From the NCBI GenBank assembly GCA_964567085.1, contig CAZMKU010000004.1, positions 1-41,542 of the forward strand: a stretch of DNA of 41,542 nucleotides, read 5' to 3'. Positions 25,581 through 33,740 of this stretch are shown piece after piece. The DNA is from SVTX01 sp964567085 (lineage in GTDB: Bacteria; Bacillota; Clostridia; Oscillospirales; CAG-272). The notes beneath the pieces are model-generated. The model was not told the DNA's origin. It did no database searches and saw only the letters and a program-made list of their open reading frames with translations. The translations under genes and the position numbers were made by a program. The stretch's first letter is position 1; each line of letters starts with the position of its first letter.

Positions 25581-25607
25581 ATCCCCCGCCCACGCGGGGC
25601 GGGGGAT
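25581..25607 (+). terminator. Second hairpin before the CoA-transferase gene
   Basis: A GC-rich 10-bp stem (25581-25590 with 25598-25607) followed by TTTG. This is a weak T tract, so it may be partial termination or an RNA-stabilising structure. Confidence 0.5.
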
Positions 25608-25713
25608 TTTGACGAATTATTATAAATTTACGTATATTTTTTAACTTTGACGATAATTTCGCCCTCGGGCGACTGATATATAGAAAATATTTTAAGTAAA
25701 AGGAGACATAAAA

Positions 25714-27018
25714 ATGGCAAAACGCGTATCAATTCAAGAAGCTCTTGCAGCGGTAAAGAGCGGTGATTACATCGTAACGGGTCTTGGTTCTGCAGAGGGC
25801 AGAGAATTTATGACCAATCTTCACACGATCGCAGACAAGGTGAAGGGCGTCCTCGTATCTAACTGTCTGCCAATGGGCGCATACGAGTTTATTGTTAATC
25901 CCGAGTATAAGGAGTCCTTTACGACGGAGGGCTGGTTCTATACTCCCGTGCTTCGTAAGGCGCACAAGAACGGTAACGTTTCCTTTATCCCCAACCACCT
26001 GCATCTTGCGGCAAAGAAGAGACTTTTCTATCGCGAGCCCGACATTTACGTTGGTATCGCGTCCATGCCCGACAAGCACGGCTACGTATCTCTTTCTCTG
26101 TCCAATACTTATGAAATGCAGATGATAAGAAAGGCAAAGACGGTTATCCTCGAGATCAATCCCAATGCCCCCAGAACCTTCGGTGACGTTCAGCTCCATG
26201 TAGACGACGTTGATTATCTCGTTGAGGTCGATTATCCTATGCCCGAGATCGCTGACGTAGAGCCTAACGAAAAGGATCTTGCTATCGGTAAGCTTATCGC
26301 TGATATGATCAACGACGGCGACTGCATCCAGCTAGGCATCGGCGGTATTCCTAATGCCGTTGCGGCAAGCCTTTACGGCAAAAAGAATCTCGGTGTTCAT
26401 ACCGAAATGCTTACAAGCGGTATGGTCAAGCTTGCGAAGGCAGGTGTTATCAACGGCAAGTGCAAGCAGATAAATAACGGCAAGATGGTTGCCGCGTTCG
26501 CTATGGGTACGAAGGAGCTTTACGACTTTATCGACGATAACCCCGCGGTTGAGATCCTCGACGGCGGATACGTAAACGATCCTTACACCATTATGCAGAA
26601 CGATAATCAGGTTTCTATCAATACGACCCTCGAGGTTGATATAACGGGTCAGTGCGCTTCCGAATCCATCGGCTCGGTACAGTTTTCGGGTACGGGCGGT
26701 CAGTCCGACACTGCTGTCGGCGCGCAGAAGTCCAAGAACGGCAGATCCATTATCGCGCTCTATTCAACAGCGATGGTAAAGGACCCCGCAACGGGCGAGA
26801 GAGTTGAAACGTCCAAAATCGTTTGTCAGCTCAAGGCAGGCGCGGCAGTTTCACTTTCCAGAAACGACGTTGACTACCTCGTTACAGAATACGGCTGCGT
26901 AGCGCTTCGCGGTACAAGTATCGCTGAACGCGCAAAGCGCATAATTTCGGTAGCTCATCCCAAGTTCAGAGAGCAGATCTTGGCAGAAGCTAAGGCTCTC
27001 GGCATTATCGTAGAATAA
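25714..27018 (+). CDS. Acetyl-CoA hydrolase/transferase family CoA-transferase (butyryl-CoA:acetate type)
   Basis: A 434-residue class I CoA-transferase of the Cat1/4-hydroxybutyrate/But group. The GIGGIPNAVA motif lies near residues 209-218. The conserved glutamate E231 in GVHTEML sits almost where the catalytic glutamate (E238) of 4-hydroxybutyrate CoA-transferase lies, and the NTTLEVDITGQ block follows near residue 304. AAAAGGAG precedes the ATG. In this operon it could release butyrate from butyryl-CoA while making acetyl-CoA, or activate an imported acid. Which acyl group is used cannot be fixed by eye. Confidence 0.88.
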   Translation: MAKRVSIQEALAAVKSGDYIVTGLGSAEGREFMTNLHTIADKVKGVLVSNCLPMGAYEFIVNPEYKESFTTEGWFYTPVLRKAHKNGNVSFIPNHLHLAAKKRLFYREPDIYVGIASMPDKHGYVSLSLSNTYEMQMIRKAKTVILEINPNAPRTFGDVQLHVDDVDYLVEVDYPMPEIADVEPNEKDLAIGKLIADMINDGDCIQLGIGGIPNAVAASLYGKKNLGVHTEMLTSGMVKLAKAGVINGKCKQINNGKMVAAFAMGTKELYDFIDDNPAVEILDGGYVNDPYTIMQNDNQVSINTTLEVDITGQCASESIGSVQFSGTGGQSDTAVGAQKSKNGRSIIALYSTAMVKDPATGERVETSKIVCQLKAGAAVSLSRNDVDYLVTEYGCVALRGTSIAERAKRIISVAHPKFREQILAEAKALGIIVE

Positions 27019-27019
27019 T

Positions 27020-27841
27020 ATGGCAGAGTTTATATTTGAAGGAAAAAAGGTACATTACGAGATACACGGAGAGAGCGGCGAGCCTTTTCTCGTGCTCAAC
27101 GGTATTATGATGTCCACGAATAGCTGGACACCGTTTATTCCCGACTTTTCGAGAAATAACGTGGCGATTCTCGTGGATTTTCTCGATCAGGGACAGAGTG
27201 AGCGTATGACTGAAAGCTATACCCACGATATTCAGGTGCGACTTTTAGCAGCTCTCGTTGATATTCTCCCTTATGACAGAGTAAGCGTTATGGGTATCTC
27301 GTACGGCGGCGAGGTTGCCGTTCAGCTTGCGGTAAGGTATCCCGAGAAGGTCAATAGACTCGTGCTCGCGAACACTGCGGCTCGTACGTCGGATTGGCTT
27401 CGTAAGATCGGCGACGGCTGGAATGAGGTCGCAAAGACGGGCAACGGGTATTCCTATTATCTCACTACTATTCCCGTAATTTACTCCACGGGATTTTTCG
27501 AGAGAGAATACGCGTGGATGGAAAAAAGGGAAGAAATCTTGACGGCGTATTTTTCCCGCCGCGACGTGCAGGAAAGCCTTATTCGATTGACAGACAGCTC
27601 GCGCGATTACGATTTTTCGGATAGACTTTCGGAAATCAAGGCTCCCACGCTTATTATTTCGGCGTCCGAGGACGGACTCGTTCCTCCGACCGAGCAGATA
27701 TTGCTCCATCAGGGCATTAAGGGTAGCTCCTACGTTACTATAAACGGCTCGGGACACGCGAGCATGTACGAGGATCCCTCGTCGTTTGCGGCGTTGACTC
27801 TCGGCTTTATAAATCTGACGCGTGAAAAAATTAAAATTTGA
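27020..27841 (+). CDS. Alpha/beta hydrolase
   Basis: A 273-residue cytoplasmic hydrolase. The nucleophile S94 lies in MGISYGG and the histidine in NGSGHASMYEDP; the acidic residue is probably in SASEDGLVPP. It begins one base after the CoA-transferase stop, so the two are translationally coupled. It resembles small esterases, lactonases and thioesterases of the fold. Its place suggests hydrolysis of an ester, lactone or thioester linked to the acyl-CoA pathway, but no specific substrate is indicated. Confidence 0.85.
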   Translation: MAEFIFEGKKVHYEIHGESGEPFLVLNGIMMSTNSWTPFIPDFSRNNVAILVDFLDQGQSERMTESYTHDIQVRLLAALVDILPYDRVSVMGISYGGEVAVQLAVRYPEKVNRLVLANTAARTSDWLRKIGDGWNEVAKTGNGYSYYLTTIPVIYSTGFFEREYAWMEKREEILTAYFSRRDVQESLIRLTDSSRDYDFSDRLSEIKAPTLIISASEDGLVPPTEQILLHQGIKGSSYVTINGSGHASMYEDPSSFAALTLGFINLTREKIKI

Positions 27842-27855
27842 TTTTGGAGATCAAT

Positions 27856-28731
27856 ATGGAAAAGAAATTTATATCTATTGGTAATGAAACTATCGCTTAT
27901 CTCGACGAGGGCGCGGGCGACGTCGTGCTTATGATACACGGCAATATGTCCTCCTCGGTTCATTACGAGCCGCTTATTTCCCGTATCAAGGATAAATACA
28001 GATGTGTAGCGCTTGATCTTCGCGGCTTTGGTGACTCTACTTATAATCAGAGATTTGACACTCTCGCAGAGCTTGCAGAGGACGTTCATCTCTTCACAGA
28101 GGCTCTCGGAATTGACTCATATTATCTCGTTGGTTGGTCGAACGGCGGCGGAGTTGCGCTCCGTCTTTGCGCAAATCATCCCGACAGAGTGAAGAAATTC
28201 TTTGATATCGAGGGCGCGGGGCTTAAGGGTTATCCTTTGTATCAAAAGGAAAATTATAAGTCCACAGGCAAGCCCTACGAGTCCAAGGAGGCTATGGCGG
28301 AGGATCCTATGCAGGTAGCGCCCATGATCCGTATTTTTGAGAAGGGCGACAGCGCTATGATGGCGTCTATCTGGGATGTGACTATCTATACTGTAAATAA
28401 GCCGACAAGAGAACAGAGCGACCTCTGGATTTCGGAAACTATGAAGCAGAGAAATATCGTGGATCTCGACTGGGCGCTCGCGACTCTCAATATGTCCGAC
28501 GAATATACGCCTTACGGCGCGGGCGACGGCACTATCAAGAATATTACGTGCCCCGTGGCTCTTACGATGGGCGAGCGTGACGTCGTAGTTCCCGATTATA
28601 TGGTGCTCGATAATTATAATGCGCTCGGCTCCCTGGCAAAGCTTTTGCCTTATGAGAACTGCGGACACTCACCTATGGTGGATTGCCCCGACAGACTTGC
28701 AAACGACGTTGTTGAATTTTTCGCTGAATAA
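27856..28731 (+). CDS. Alpha/beta hydrolase
   Basis: A 291-residue hydrolase, second of the pair. The ATG at 27856 is chosen because GGAG lies six bases upstream; an in-frame TTG at 27838 has no suitable site. The nucleophile S95 lies in LVGWSNGGG, the oxyanion segment is MIHGNMSSS, the acid lies near MGERDVVVPDY and the histidine is in CGHSPMVDCPD. It is not a close duplicate of its neighbour. It is the last gene of the rightward series and is followed by a strong bidirectional terminator. Confidence 0.87.
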   Translation: MEKKFISIGNETIAYLDEGAGDVVLMIHGNMSSSVHYEPLISRIKDKYRCVALDLRGFGDSTYNQRFDTLAELAEDVHLFTEALGIDSYYLVGWSNGGGVALRLCANHPDRVKKFFDIEGAGLKGYPLYQKENYKSTGKPYESKEAMAEDPMQVAPMIRIFEKGDSAMMASIWDVTIYTVNKPTREQSDLWISETMKQRNIVDLDWALATLNMSDEYTPYGAGDGTIKNITCPVALTMGERDVVVPDYMVLDNYNALGSLAKLLPYENCGHSPMVDCPDRLANDVVEFFAE

Positions 28732-28735
28732 TATT

Positions 28736-28786
28736 AAAAATAAAGACGGTCATCACATTTTGAAGTGATGACCGTCTTTATTTTTT
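28736..28786. terminator. Bidirectional terminator
   Basis: A long perfect stem (about 28736-28756 with 28765-28785) has A and T tracts at its ends. It separates the rightward acyl-CoA series from the leftward Rnf operon and ends both. Confidence 0.92.
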
Positions 28787-28790
28787 GAAA

Positions 28791-29285
28791 TCAGAATTTC
28801 CACTTTTCAAGACGCTTGACAAGCATTCCCGAGATAAGTCCGATAACTGCGCCCGCAACCGTACCGCTTATAAGCAGAACGGGGAGGTAGAGGGCTATCT
28901 GCGGTGTCTGTGTAAAGATACAAGCCGCGATTATCTGTCCGATGTTGTGGAGAATACCGCCGATAATGCTGACGGTAATGCAGGAAAACCAATTCGTCTT
29001 TTTCAGAAGTATCATTCCCGCAAGGCTGAGAACCGCGCCTGCGAGACTGAACCACAGCGTCTGAACGTTTCCGAAGAGTATTGAAACTAACAGAATACGT
29101 ATCAGGCTTACCGCAACCGTCTCCTTCCAACCGACTCTGTACAAAAGAAATACTATAACGAGATTGGGAAGACCGACCTTAATGCCGGGGATCGCCACCA
29201 GCGCGGGAATCTGGCTTTCAACAAAAGAAAGGATCATAGCGAGCGCGATGGACAGTCCAATAAATGCAACCTTTTTCGTTTTCAT
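28791..29285 (-). CDS. Gx transporter family membrane protein (Hpre_diP_synt_I family)
   Basis: A 164-residue protein with about five to six helices, of the family once named heptaprenyl diphosphate synthase component I (PF07456), which resembles ECF transporter substrate subunits. Members travel with NusG_II proteins, ApbE and flavinylated redox systems. In Listeria's flavin-based electron-transfer locus a related membrane protein is thought to supply flavin outside the membrane; that link is from memory and moderately sure. Here it is the last gene of the Rnf operon, in the place where rnfB is normally found. A role in moving FAD outward for ApbE fits the context but is inference. Confidence 0.8.
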   Translation of the reverse strand: MKTKKVAFIGLSIALAMILSFVESQIPALVAIPGIKVGLPNLVIVFLLYRVGWKETVAVSLIRILLVSILFGNVQTLWFSLAGAVLSLAGMILLKKTNWFSCITVSIIGGILHNIGQIIAACIFTQTPQIALYLPVLLISGTVAGAVIGLISGMLVKRLEKWKF

Positions 29286-29310
29286 ACTAAAATCCTTTCT
29301 TTGAAATTTG

Positions 29311-29664
29311 TCAGCTTATAAGATCCACCTCGGGCTCTCCTGCGCCGTAAACCGTAACCGTAAGCCTGTTCGGTAAGCAAGTGATCGTTTCGCCCGTCTG
29401 ATCGATCTTGCCTTGCTTGACACAGAGGTGATCGGGACAGTTGGCGTCTGTAAGGTAAGCCTGACCGTTCTCAATACGGAGAACATTCGTGCCTCCGTTG
29501 AGCTCGTACTCGCCATCCTCCGATAAATAGTATTTTGCGACCTCCTCGCCGTTTACCTGAACGATTACGTAGGCTCCGTCCTTCTTGGTCAGAAGAACGA
29601 CGGCAGACAAAACGATGATCGCAAGCAGGATAGCGCCTATGAGGATAAAATCTCTTTTTTTCAT
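29311..29664 (-). CDS. NusG domain II-containing membrane-anchored protein
   Basis: A 117-residue protein with one N-terminal membrane helix (about 5-26) and an outward NusG_II beta domain (PF07009). The family cysteines are C76 and C81 in NCPDHLCV and C96 in TCLPN; they could form a disulfide or bind a metal. It is unrelated in function to transcription factor NusG. Its ATG shares a base with the rnfA stop (TGATG) and the Gx gene follows 25 bases later. NusG_II/Gx pairs recur beside Rnf and ApbE genes; their exact task is not established. Confidence 0.82.
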   Translation of the reverse strand: MKKRDFILIGAILLAIIVLSAVVLLTKKDGAYVIVQVNGEEVAKYYLSEDGEYELNGGTNVLRIENGQAYLTDANCPDHLCVKQGKIDQTGETITCLPNRLTVTVYGAGEPEVDLIS

Positions 29665-30227
29665 CAGAACTTGAAGTTAAGCGCGAGGAGCGCCAGAGCG
29701 ATCATACCCGCCGTCAGGAGCGCGATGGGAAGTCCGCGGAAGGGAGCGGGGATCGCATCCTCGTCAACGGGAACGTCCTTGAGCTTTGCGAATACTGTCA
29801 TAGTGAGCATAAAGCCGATACCGACTGCAACAGCGGTTACGATAGCTTCCGCGAAGCCAAGCTCCGTGTTGTGAATGCAGAGACCGAGAACTGCGCCGTT
29901 TATCGCGAACTTAACGAAGTCAGTGTGGCAGTAGCTGTCGAGGACCTTCTTGCCTATGAGGCGAAGGATTGCAACAACTACGAGAACAACGAGCACGAAC
30001 GCCATTGTCTGAAGGTAAGGAACCTTCGCGAGAAGATACTTGTTGAGAGGCCAGGTGATAAGAGTGCAGAGCACCATAACGATCGTCGTTCCCAGGCCGA
30101 GTGTGAGTGACTTCTTTGTGGGGCGCTCGTTTTCTACGACTGCGCCTGTGCCAAGGAAGTGGAGCAGGGCATAGTTGTTATTGAGAATTCCTGCGAGAAG
30201 TATTCCGAGAATAATTTTGATATCCAT
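29664..30227 (-). CDS. rnfA: RnfA-like membrane subunit lacking the cluster-binding cysteines
   Basis: A 187-residue six-helix protein of the RnfA/RnfE/NqrD/NqrE family. The ATG at 30227 overlaps the rnfE stop (TAATG) and has AAGGAGG upstream. The family frame is clear: NNNYALLHFLG near the start, LGLGTTIVM, and VPAPFRG-like IPAPFRGLPIALLTAG near the end. The two cysteines that help hold the intramembrane [2Fe-2S] cluster (GLCP and TNCAVLG in standard RnfA) are glycine here, G28 in LGTGAVVE and G111 in INGAVLG. Other cysteines (C54, C100, C117) are not at those places. It should still pair with RnfE but probably cannot carry the cluster. Confidence 0.85.
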   Translation of the reverse strand: MDIKIILGILLAGILNNNYALLHFLGTGAVVENERPTKKSLTLGLGTTIVMVLCTLITWPLNKYLLAKVPYLQTMAFVLVVLVVVAILRLIGKKVLDSYCHTDFVKFAINGAVLGLCIHNTELGFAEAIVTAVAVGIGFMLTMTVFAKLKDVPVDEDAIPAPFRGLPIALLTAGMIALALLALNFKF

Positions 30228-30847
30228 TAGCAATTATCCTCCTTATCCTCTGTGTGCTCGTGCTTGTGAAGCCCCGTGATCTTGTTGATAACGGCAAGAA
30301 CGATCGCGAGAACGAGATATCCGCCGAACGCGCCGGCGAGAGCGGAGATCTTGTAGGGCTCAAGGAATTCAATGGGCTTGCCCCAGAATGAAGCGTTTCC
30401 GAGAACCTCTCTGATAACCGCGCATATAGTCATAACGACTGTGAAGAATACGCCTGTGATGAGCGCTGTCTTAATCGAGGTTCCCTCGCCGTTGTGGTCT
30501 GCGATCTCTTCAGCGTCGCGGTAAACGACCGCGCTTACCGCAAGAGCCGCAAGGTGTACGCCGAGCATATCAACCACTGCGGGGCAAATTGCCTGCATAA
30601 GCATGGAAATAAGTGTAACAAAGCCTGTAATTATCATAAGATAAGCGGGCATTTTTGCATAAGCGGGAATAAATTTGTGAATAGCGGAAACTACGATAGA
30701 GGTGAGGAGCATCGAGAGAAGCACCGCAACGCCCATACCGAGAGCCGCGCGGATATCGGAGCTTGACGCCATAACGAAGCCTGCGCCGATAACGAGGAGA
30801 GCAGAGGGAGTGCCTCTGAGAAGATAAACGGGATGATTCTTTTTCAT
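30227..30847 (-). CDS. rnfE: RnfE-like membrane subunit lacking the cluster-binding cysteines
   Basis: A 206-residue protein with about six helices, aligned to RnfE/NqrD. SALLVIGAGFVMASS near residues 15-29 corresponds to SALVQLLGLCPLLA of the standard protein, so the first cysteine is G23. VSAVVYRDAEEIA corresponds to TNCIVVGRAEAFA, so the second is A106. The VIREVLGN segment (REIIGNG in the family) is kept. C88 and C142 lie elsewhere. It starts at a TAATG overlap with the rnfG stop and ends in one with rnfA. A His/Glu-rich tail (193-205) is present. Confidence 0.85.
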   Translation of the reverse strand: MKKNHPVYLLRGTPSALLVIGAGFVMASSSDIRAALGMGVAVLLSMLLTSIVVSAIHKFIPAYAKMPAYLMIITGFVTLISMLMQAICPAVVDMLGVHLAALAVSAVVYRDAEEIADHNGEGTSIKTALITGVFFTVVMTICAVIREVLGNASFWGKPIEFLEPYKISALAGAFGGYLVLAIVLAVINKITGLHKHEHTEDKEDNC

Positions 30848-32766
30848 TACTTTCCTCCTCCGTTCTTTATAGAATCAAAGGATGCGAATGCATCTGTCGT
30901 GGACTGCTTAATTGCATTGGACGTCATAGTAGCCGTAGCGATGATAGCTTCATCTCCCGTCCATGTGTCCTCTGTAATACCAATAAAGCCGTTTCGGTAA
31001 CCGTCGGGCATACCTGCGAATGTAAAGAAGTATTCTTCCTCAAAGATGAACTGCTTGGCATCAAGCTTTGCAATTGCGCCGTTTGCATCAATAACTACGA
31101 AAACGTCCATCTGGTGGAAGCCTATGCTTCTGGAGTAGAAGCCGTAGTATTCTGCGCCGTCGACTGTGAACTTAACCGCGGAAACGACCGTGTTGAACGT
31201 ATCAAGCTCAACAGCCGTTATATCCGTAGCGCCGTCCATCATCTTTTCAACCTTTGCCGTAAGATCGTCAAGGTAGTCGGTCTGCTTTGCGGATGCGTCA
31301 GCCGTAGCCTCGGCAGCGACAGAAGCGTGAGCAGCGGTTACGTCAGCGCCGTCAACGTCGTATACCTTGCATACGTCCATAGCGTTTACAACCGCAAGGT
31401 AGCTTGCATCGCCTTCGGTAATGATATAAGCGAAGCCCGTGCCGTTTTCAGCCTTGAATGCCTTCTGAATATTACCCGAAGCCGTTGCTTCAACAAGCTT
31501 TGTAAAGCCAGTGGCAACCGTGGGAATCATTTCCTCAAGTATCTGGGCGTCGGACTTAACGCCTGCCTTGATAAGCTCGTTTTCTGCGAGCATCGCCATA
31601 GCCTCGGAGATCGCCGTCTTAAAGCCTGTGGAAGAAATTGTAGAGCCTGCGACTATACCAACGTCTGCAAGCGTGGAATCCTGACCCTTATAAGAATCAA
31701 GGTACGTGGGATCCTTCTGTGTTATATCGAAGGAGGGAGTATCGTTGTAGCCGTAAATCTTAACCTCTACTATCTTACCCTCCGCGTCAACACCGAGAAC
31801 AACGTCCATGGGAGCGTCCTTGTTGTAGCCGACAGCGGCAATTTCGATAGCAAAGCCAAGACCCGAGGTTTCCTTGTGAACCTTGAGAACGCTTGCGGGA
31901 AGATTTGTAAGCGTGGATGTGATCTCTTCAAAGCCCGCAGCATCGGGGAGAACCGCGTTAAGACGCTCGTTTGCCGCGCTTGCAGCGTAAGCAGTAGCCT
32001 TATTAACTACGTCTGTCTTGGACGTCGTAACGTCATTAGCTTCAACGTCGTAGACCTTGCAGGAGCCGTCTGCGGCCATAACTGCAAGATAGAAGCTCTC
32101 GCCGTCCGCAATAATATAAGCCGAGCTGCTCGTTGCCTTGAATACTGTTATAACGTCGCCCTTACCCTCGCTCTTCTGAGCGCTTGAAAGCTCGGGAGCA
32201 ACTGTGGGGATCATTTCAGTGAGGATCTGCTCGGCAGACTTTACGCCCGCCTTGATGAGATCGTTTGTGATAAGAACGCCCATAGCCTCTTCAACTGCAC
32301 TCTTGAATGCCCCGGAGGAGAATGTGCTTCCCGCGAAAAGCTCTACGCCTGAGAGAGCGGAGTCCTTACCAATATACGTGTCGGGATAATCTGACCCGAA
32401 AATGAGGGATTCGGAATGATCTACGAGCTTAATGCCGCAGATTTTACCCGAAGCATCAACAGCGATGAGAATATCCATAGGAGTGTCGCCCGTGTACTGA
32501 GAGGTAGCGGTAGCCTCGATAACGTAACCGAGTCCGTTTATTTCCTCGTGTACCTTAACTACGCTTGAGGGAAGCTCCCCAAGGGTAGACGTGATATCCT
32601 TGTAGCCTGCGCCGCCCTCCATAACCATATTGAGACGGTCGTTTGCCGCGCCTGCATTGTGCGCCTCTATAATAGGGCCCGTGTAAAGGTTAAGAGCACA
32701 TGCGGCGCCGCCGAAAATTGCTAAGATAACGAGAAGTATTGCGAATGTTATTAAAAGCCTTTTCAT
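30847..32766 (-). CDS. rnfG: RnfG-like protein with three FMN-binding domains
   Basis: A 639-residue outward-facing protein, about three times the normal RnfG length. One N-terminal membrane helix (4-26) anchors it. Three FMN_bind-type domains follow, each with a candidate threonine for covalent FMN: T148 in FAGSTFSS, T376 in VAGSTISS and T613 in TATMTS. Domains 1 and 2 are clear internal duplicates (shared ITSTL, KVHEE/KVHKE, GLGF/Y and EEMIPTVA-type segments); the third is more divergent. FMN would be attached by the ApbE encoded upstream. It could form a short flavin wire from RnfD to acceptors beyond the membrane. Confidence 0.87.
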   Translation of the reverse strand: MKRLLITFAILLVILAIFGGAACALNLYTGPIIEAHNAGAANDRLNMVMEGGAGYKDITSTLGELPSSVVKVHEEINGLGYVIEATATSQYTGDTPMDILIAVDASGKICGIKLVDHSESLIFGSDYPDTYIGKDSALSGVELFAGSTFSSGAFKSAVEEAMGVLITNDLIKAGVKSAEQILTEMIPTVAPELSSAQKSEGKGDVITVFKATSSSAYIIADGESFYLAVMAADGSCKVYDVEANDVTTSKTDVVNKATAYAASAANERLNAVLPDAAGFEEITSTLTNLPASVLKVHKETSGLGFAIEIAAVGYNKDAPMDVVLGVDAEGKIVEVKIYGYNDTPSFDITQKDPTYLDSYKGQDSTLADVGIVAGSTISSTGFKTAISEAMAMLAENELIKAGVKSDAQILEEMIPTVATGFTKLVEATASGNIQKAFKAENGTGFAYIITEGDASYLAVVNAMDVCKVYDVDGADVTAAHASVAAEATADASAKQTDYLDDLTAKVEKMMDGATDITAVELDTFNTVVSAVKFTVDGAEYYGFYSRSIGFHQMDVFVVIDANGAIAKLDAKQFIFEEEYFFTFAGMPDGYRNGFIGITEDTWTGDEAIIATATMTSNAIKQSTTDAFASFDSIKNGGGK

Positions 32767-33740
32767 TACTTAATACCTCCCAACGTTTTCTTTCTTGTCC
32801 AATCGGAAATGAAGGGAGTAAGAAGGTTCATGGTGAGTATTGCGATCGAAACGCCCTCGGGATATGTGCCGAACTGTCTGATCGCGAACGTAAGAAGACC
32901 TGCGCCTACGCAGAAAATAACTCGTCCCCACTTTGTGTTGGGAGTCGTAACGTAGTCGGTAGCCATAAAGATCGCGCCGAGCAGGAGACCGCCCGCGAGA
33001 ACGTGCTGGAGAGCAAACGTAGCGTTAAAGCCGCCGAAGCAGAAGTAGCAAAGGAATACCGTCGCTACGTAGGACGCGGGAACGTACCACTTAATAACCT
33101 TGCGGGCTACGAGATATACGAAGCCGATGAGAAGAGCGATAGCGCACGTTTCACCTATCGTGCCGCCGTGTGTGCCCACTAAAAGCTGAAGCAGGGTAGG
33201 TGCGCCTGCGGCTGCTTCAACACCGCCGTTAAGAGAAGCGAGAGGTGTTGCGCCTGCGGCGATCTCGGGAACTGCCTCGCCCATAAAGCCAAGGTCAAAG
33301 AGAGGGGAGATCTGAACTGTAAGAGCTACTGAGCTGAACGTCAGGAGCATAAATACTCTTGCGGCGATAGCGGGGTTAACGATATTTTTACCGATTCCGC
33401 CGAAGAAGCCCTTTACGACCACGATAGCGAAAACGGTACCGATTACGCACTGCCAGAGGGGCACGTTTACGCTGAGGTTGAGGGCGAGAAGCAGACCCGT
33501 TACGACTGCGGAGAGGTCTGTGATCGTCTGCTTCTTGCGAGCGCAGAGATTAAAGAGAAATTCCGAGAGAACTGCGGTTGTAACGCACGTAAGAACTATC
33601 CAGAGGGCCTTGAGACCGAAGATCACAATGCCCGCGAGAGTAGCGGGGAGAAGAGCAATAACAACGTCGCGCATAATGTTGCGGGTTGACGAGCCCTTCT
33701 GGTGAATATGAGGTGTTGAGGAGATGTGTAGCTTACCCAT
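32766..33740 (-). CDS. rnfD: RnfD-like membrane flavoprotein
   Basis: A 324-residue protein with about nine helices, of the RnfD/NqrB family. The covalent FMN motif is kept as T165 in AAGATPLASL, where the family has SGATPL. The GIGKNIVNPAIAARVFM segment (about 115-131) and the late MATDYVTTPN motif (family TDPVTSP) are typical. ATG at 33740 overlaps the rnfC stop (TAATG). In Rnf it passes electrons between the flavin of RnfG and the RnfC module. Confidence 0.93.
   Translation of the reverse strand: MGKLHISSTPHIHQKGSSTRNIMRDVVIALLPATLAGIVIFGLKALWIVLTCVTTAVLSEFLFNLCARKKQTITDLSAVVTGLLLALNLSVNVPLWQCVIGTVFAIVVVKGFFGGIGKNIVNPAIAARVFMLLTFSSVALTVQISPLFDLGFMGEAVPEIAAGATPLASLNGGVEAAAGAPTLLQLLVGTHGGTIGETCAIALLIGFVYLVARKVIKWYVPASYVATVFLCYFCFGGFNATFALQHVLAGGLLLGAIFMATDYVTTPNTKWGRVIFCVGAGLLTFAIRQFGTYPEGVSIAILTMNLLTPFISDWTRKKTLGGIK

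Noticed and set aside
25647..25682. Promoter for the CoA-transferase from TTGACG at 25647
   Set aside because: The nearest TATATA element is 24 bases away, outside the normal spacer, so no promoter is claimed.
29311..29664. NusG_II protein as a transcription antiterminator
   Set aside because: It has an N-terminal membrane helix and lacks the NusG N-terminal and KOW domains; it belongs to the membrane-anchored NusG_II family linked to redox operons.
31114..32187. Open frame of 357 codons on the plus strand opposite rnfG
   Set aside because: It is a shadow of the strongly biased rnfG codons, with no start signal or domain.
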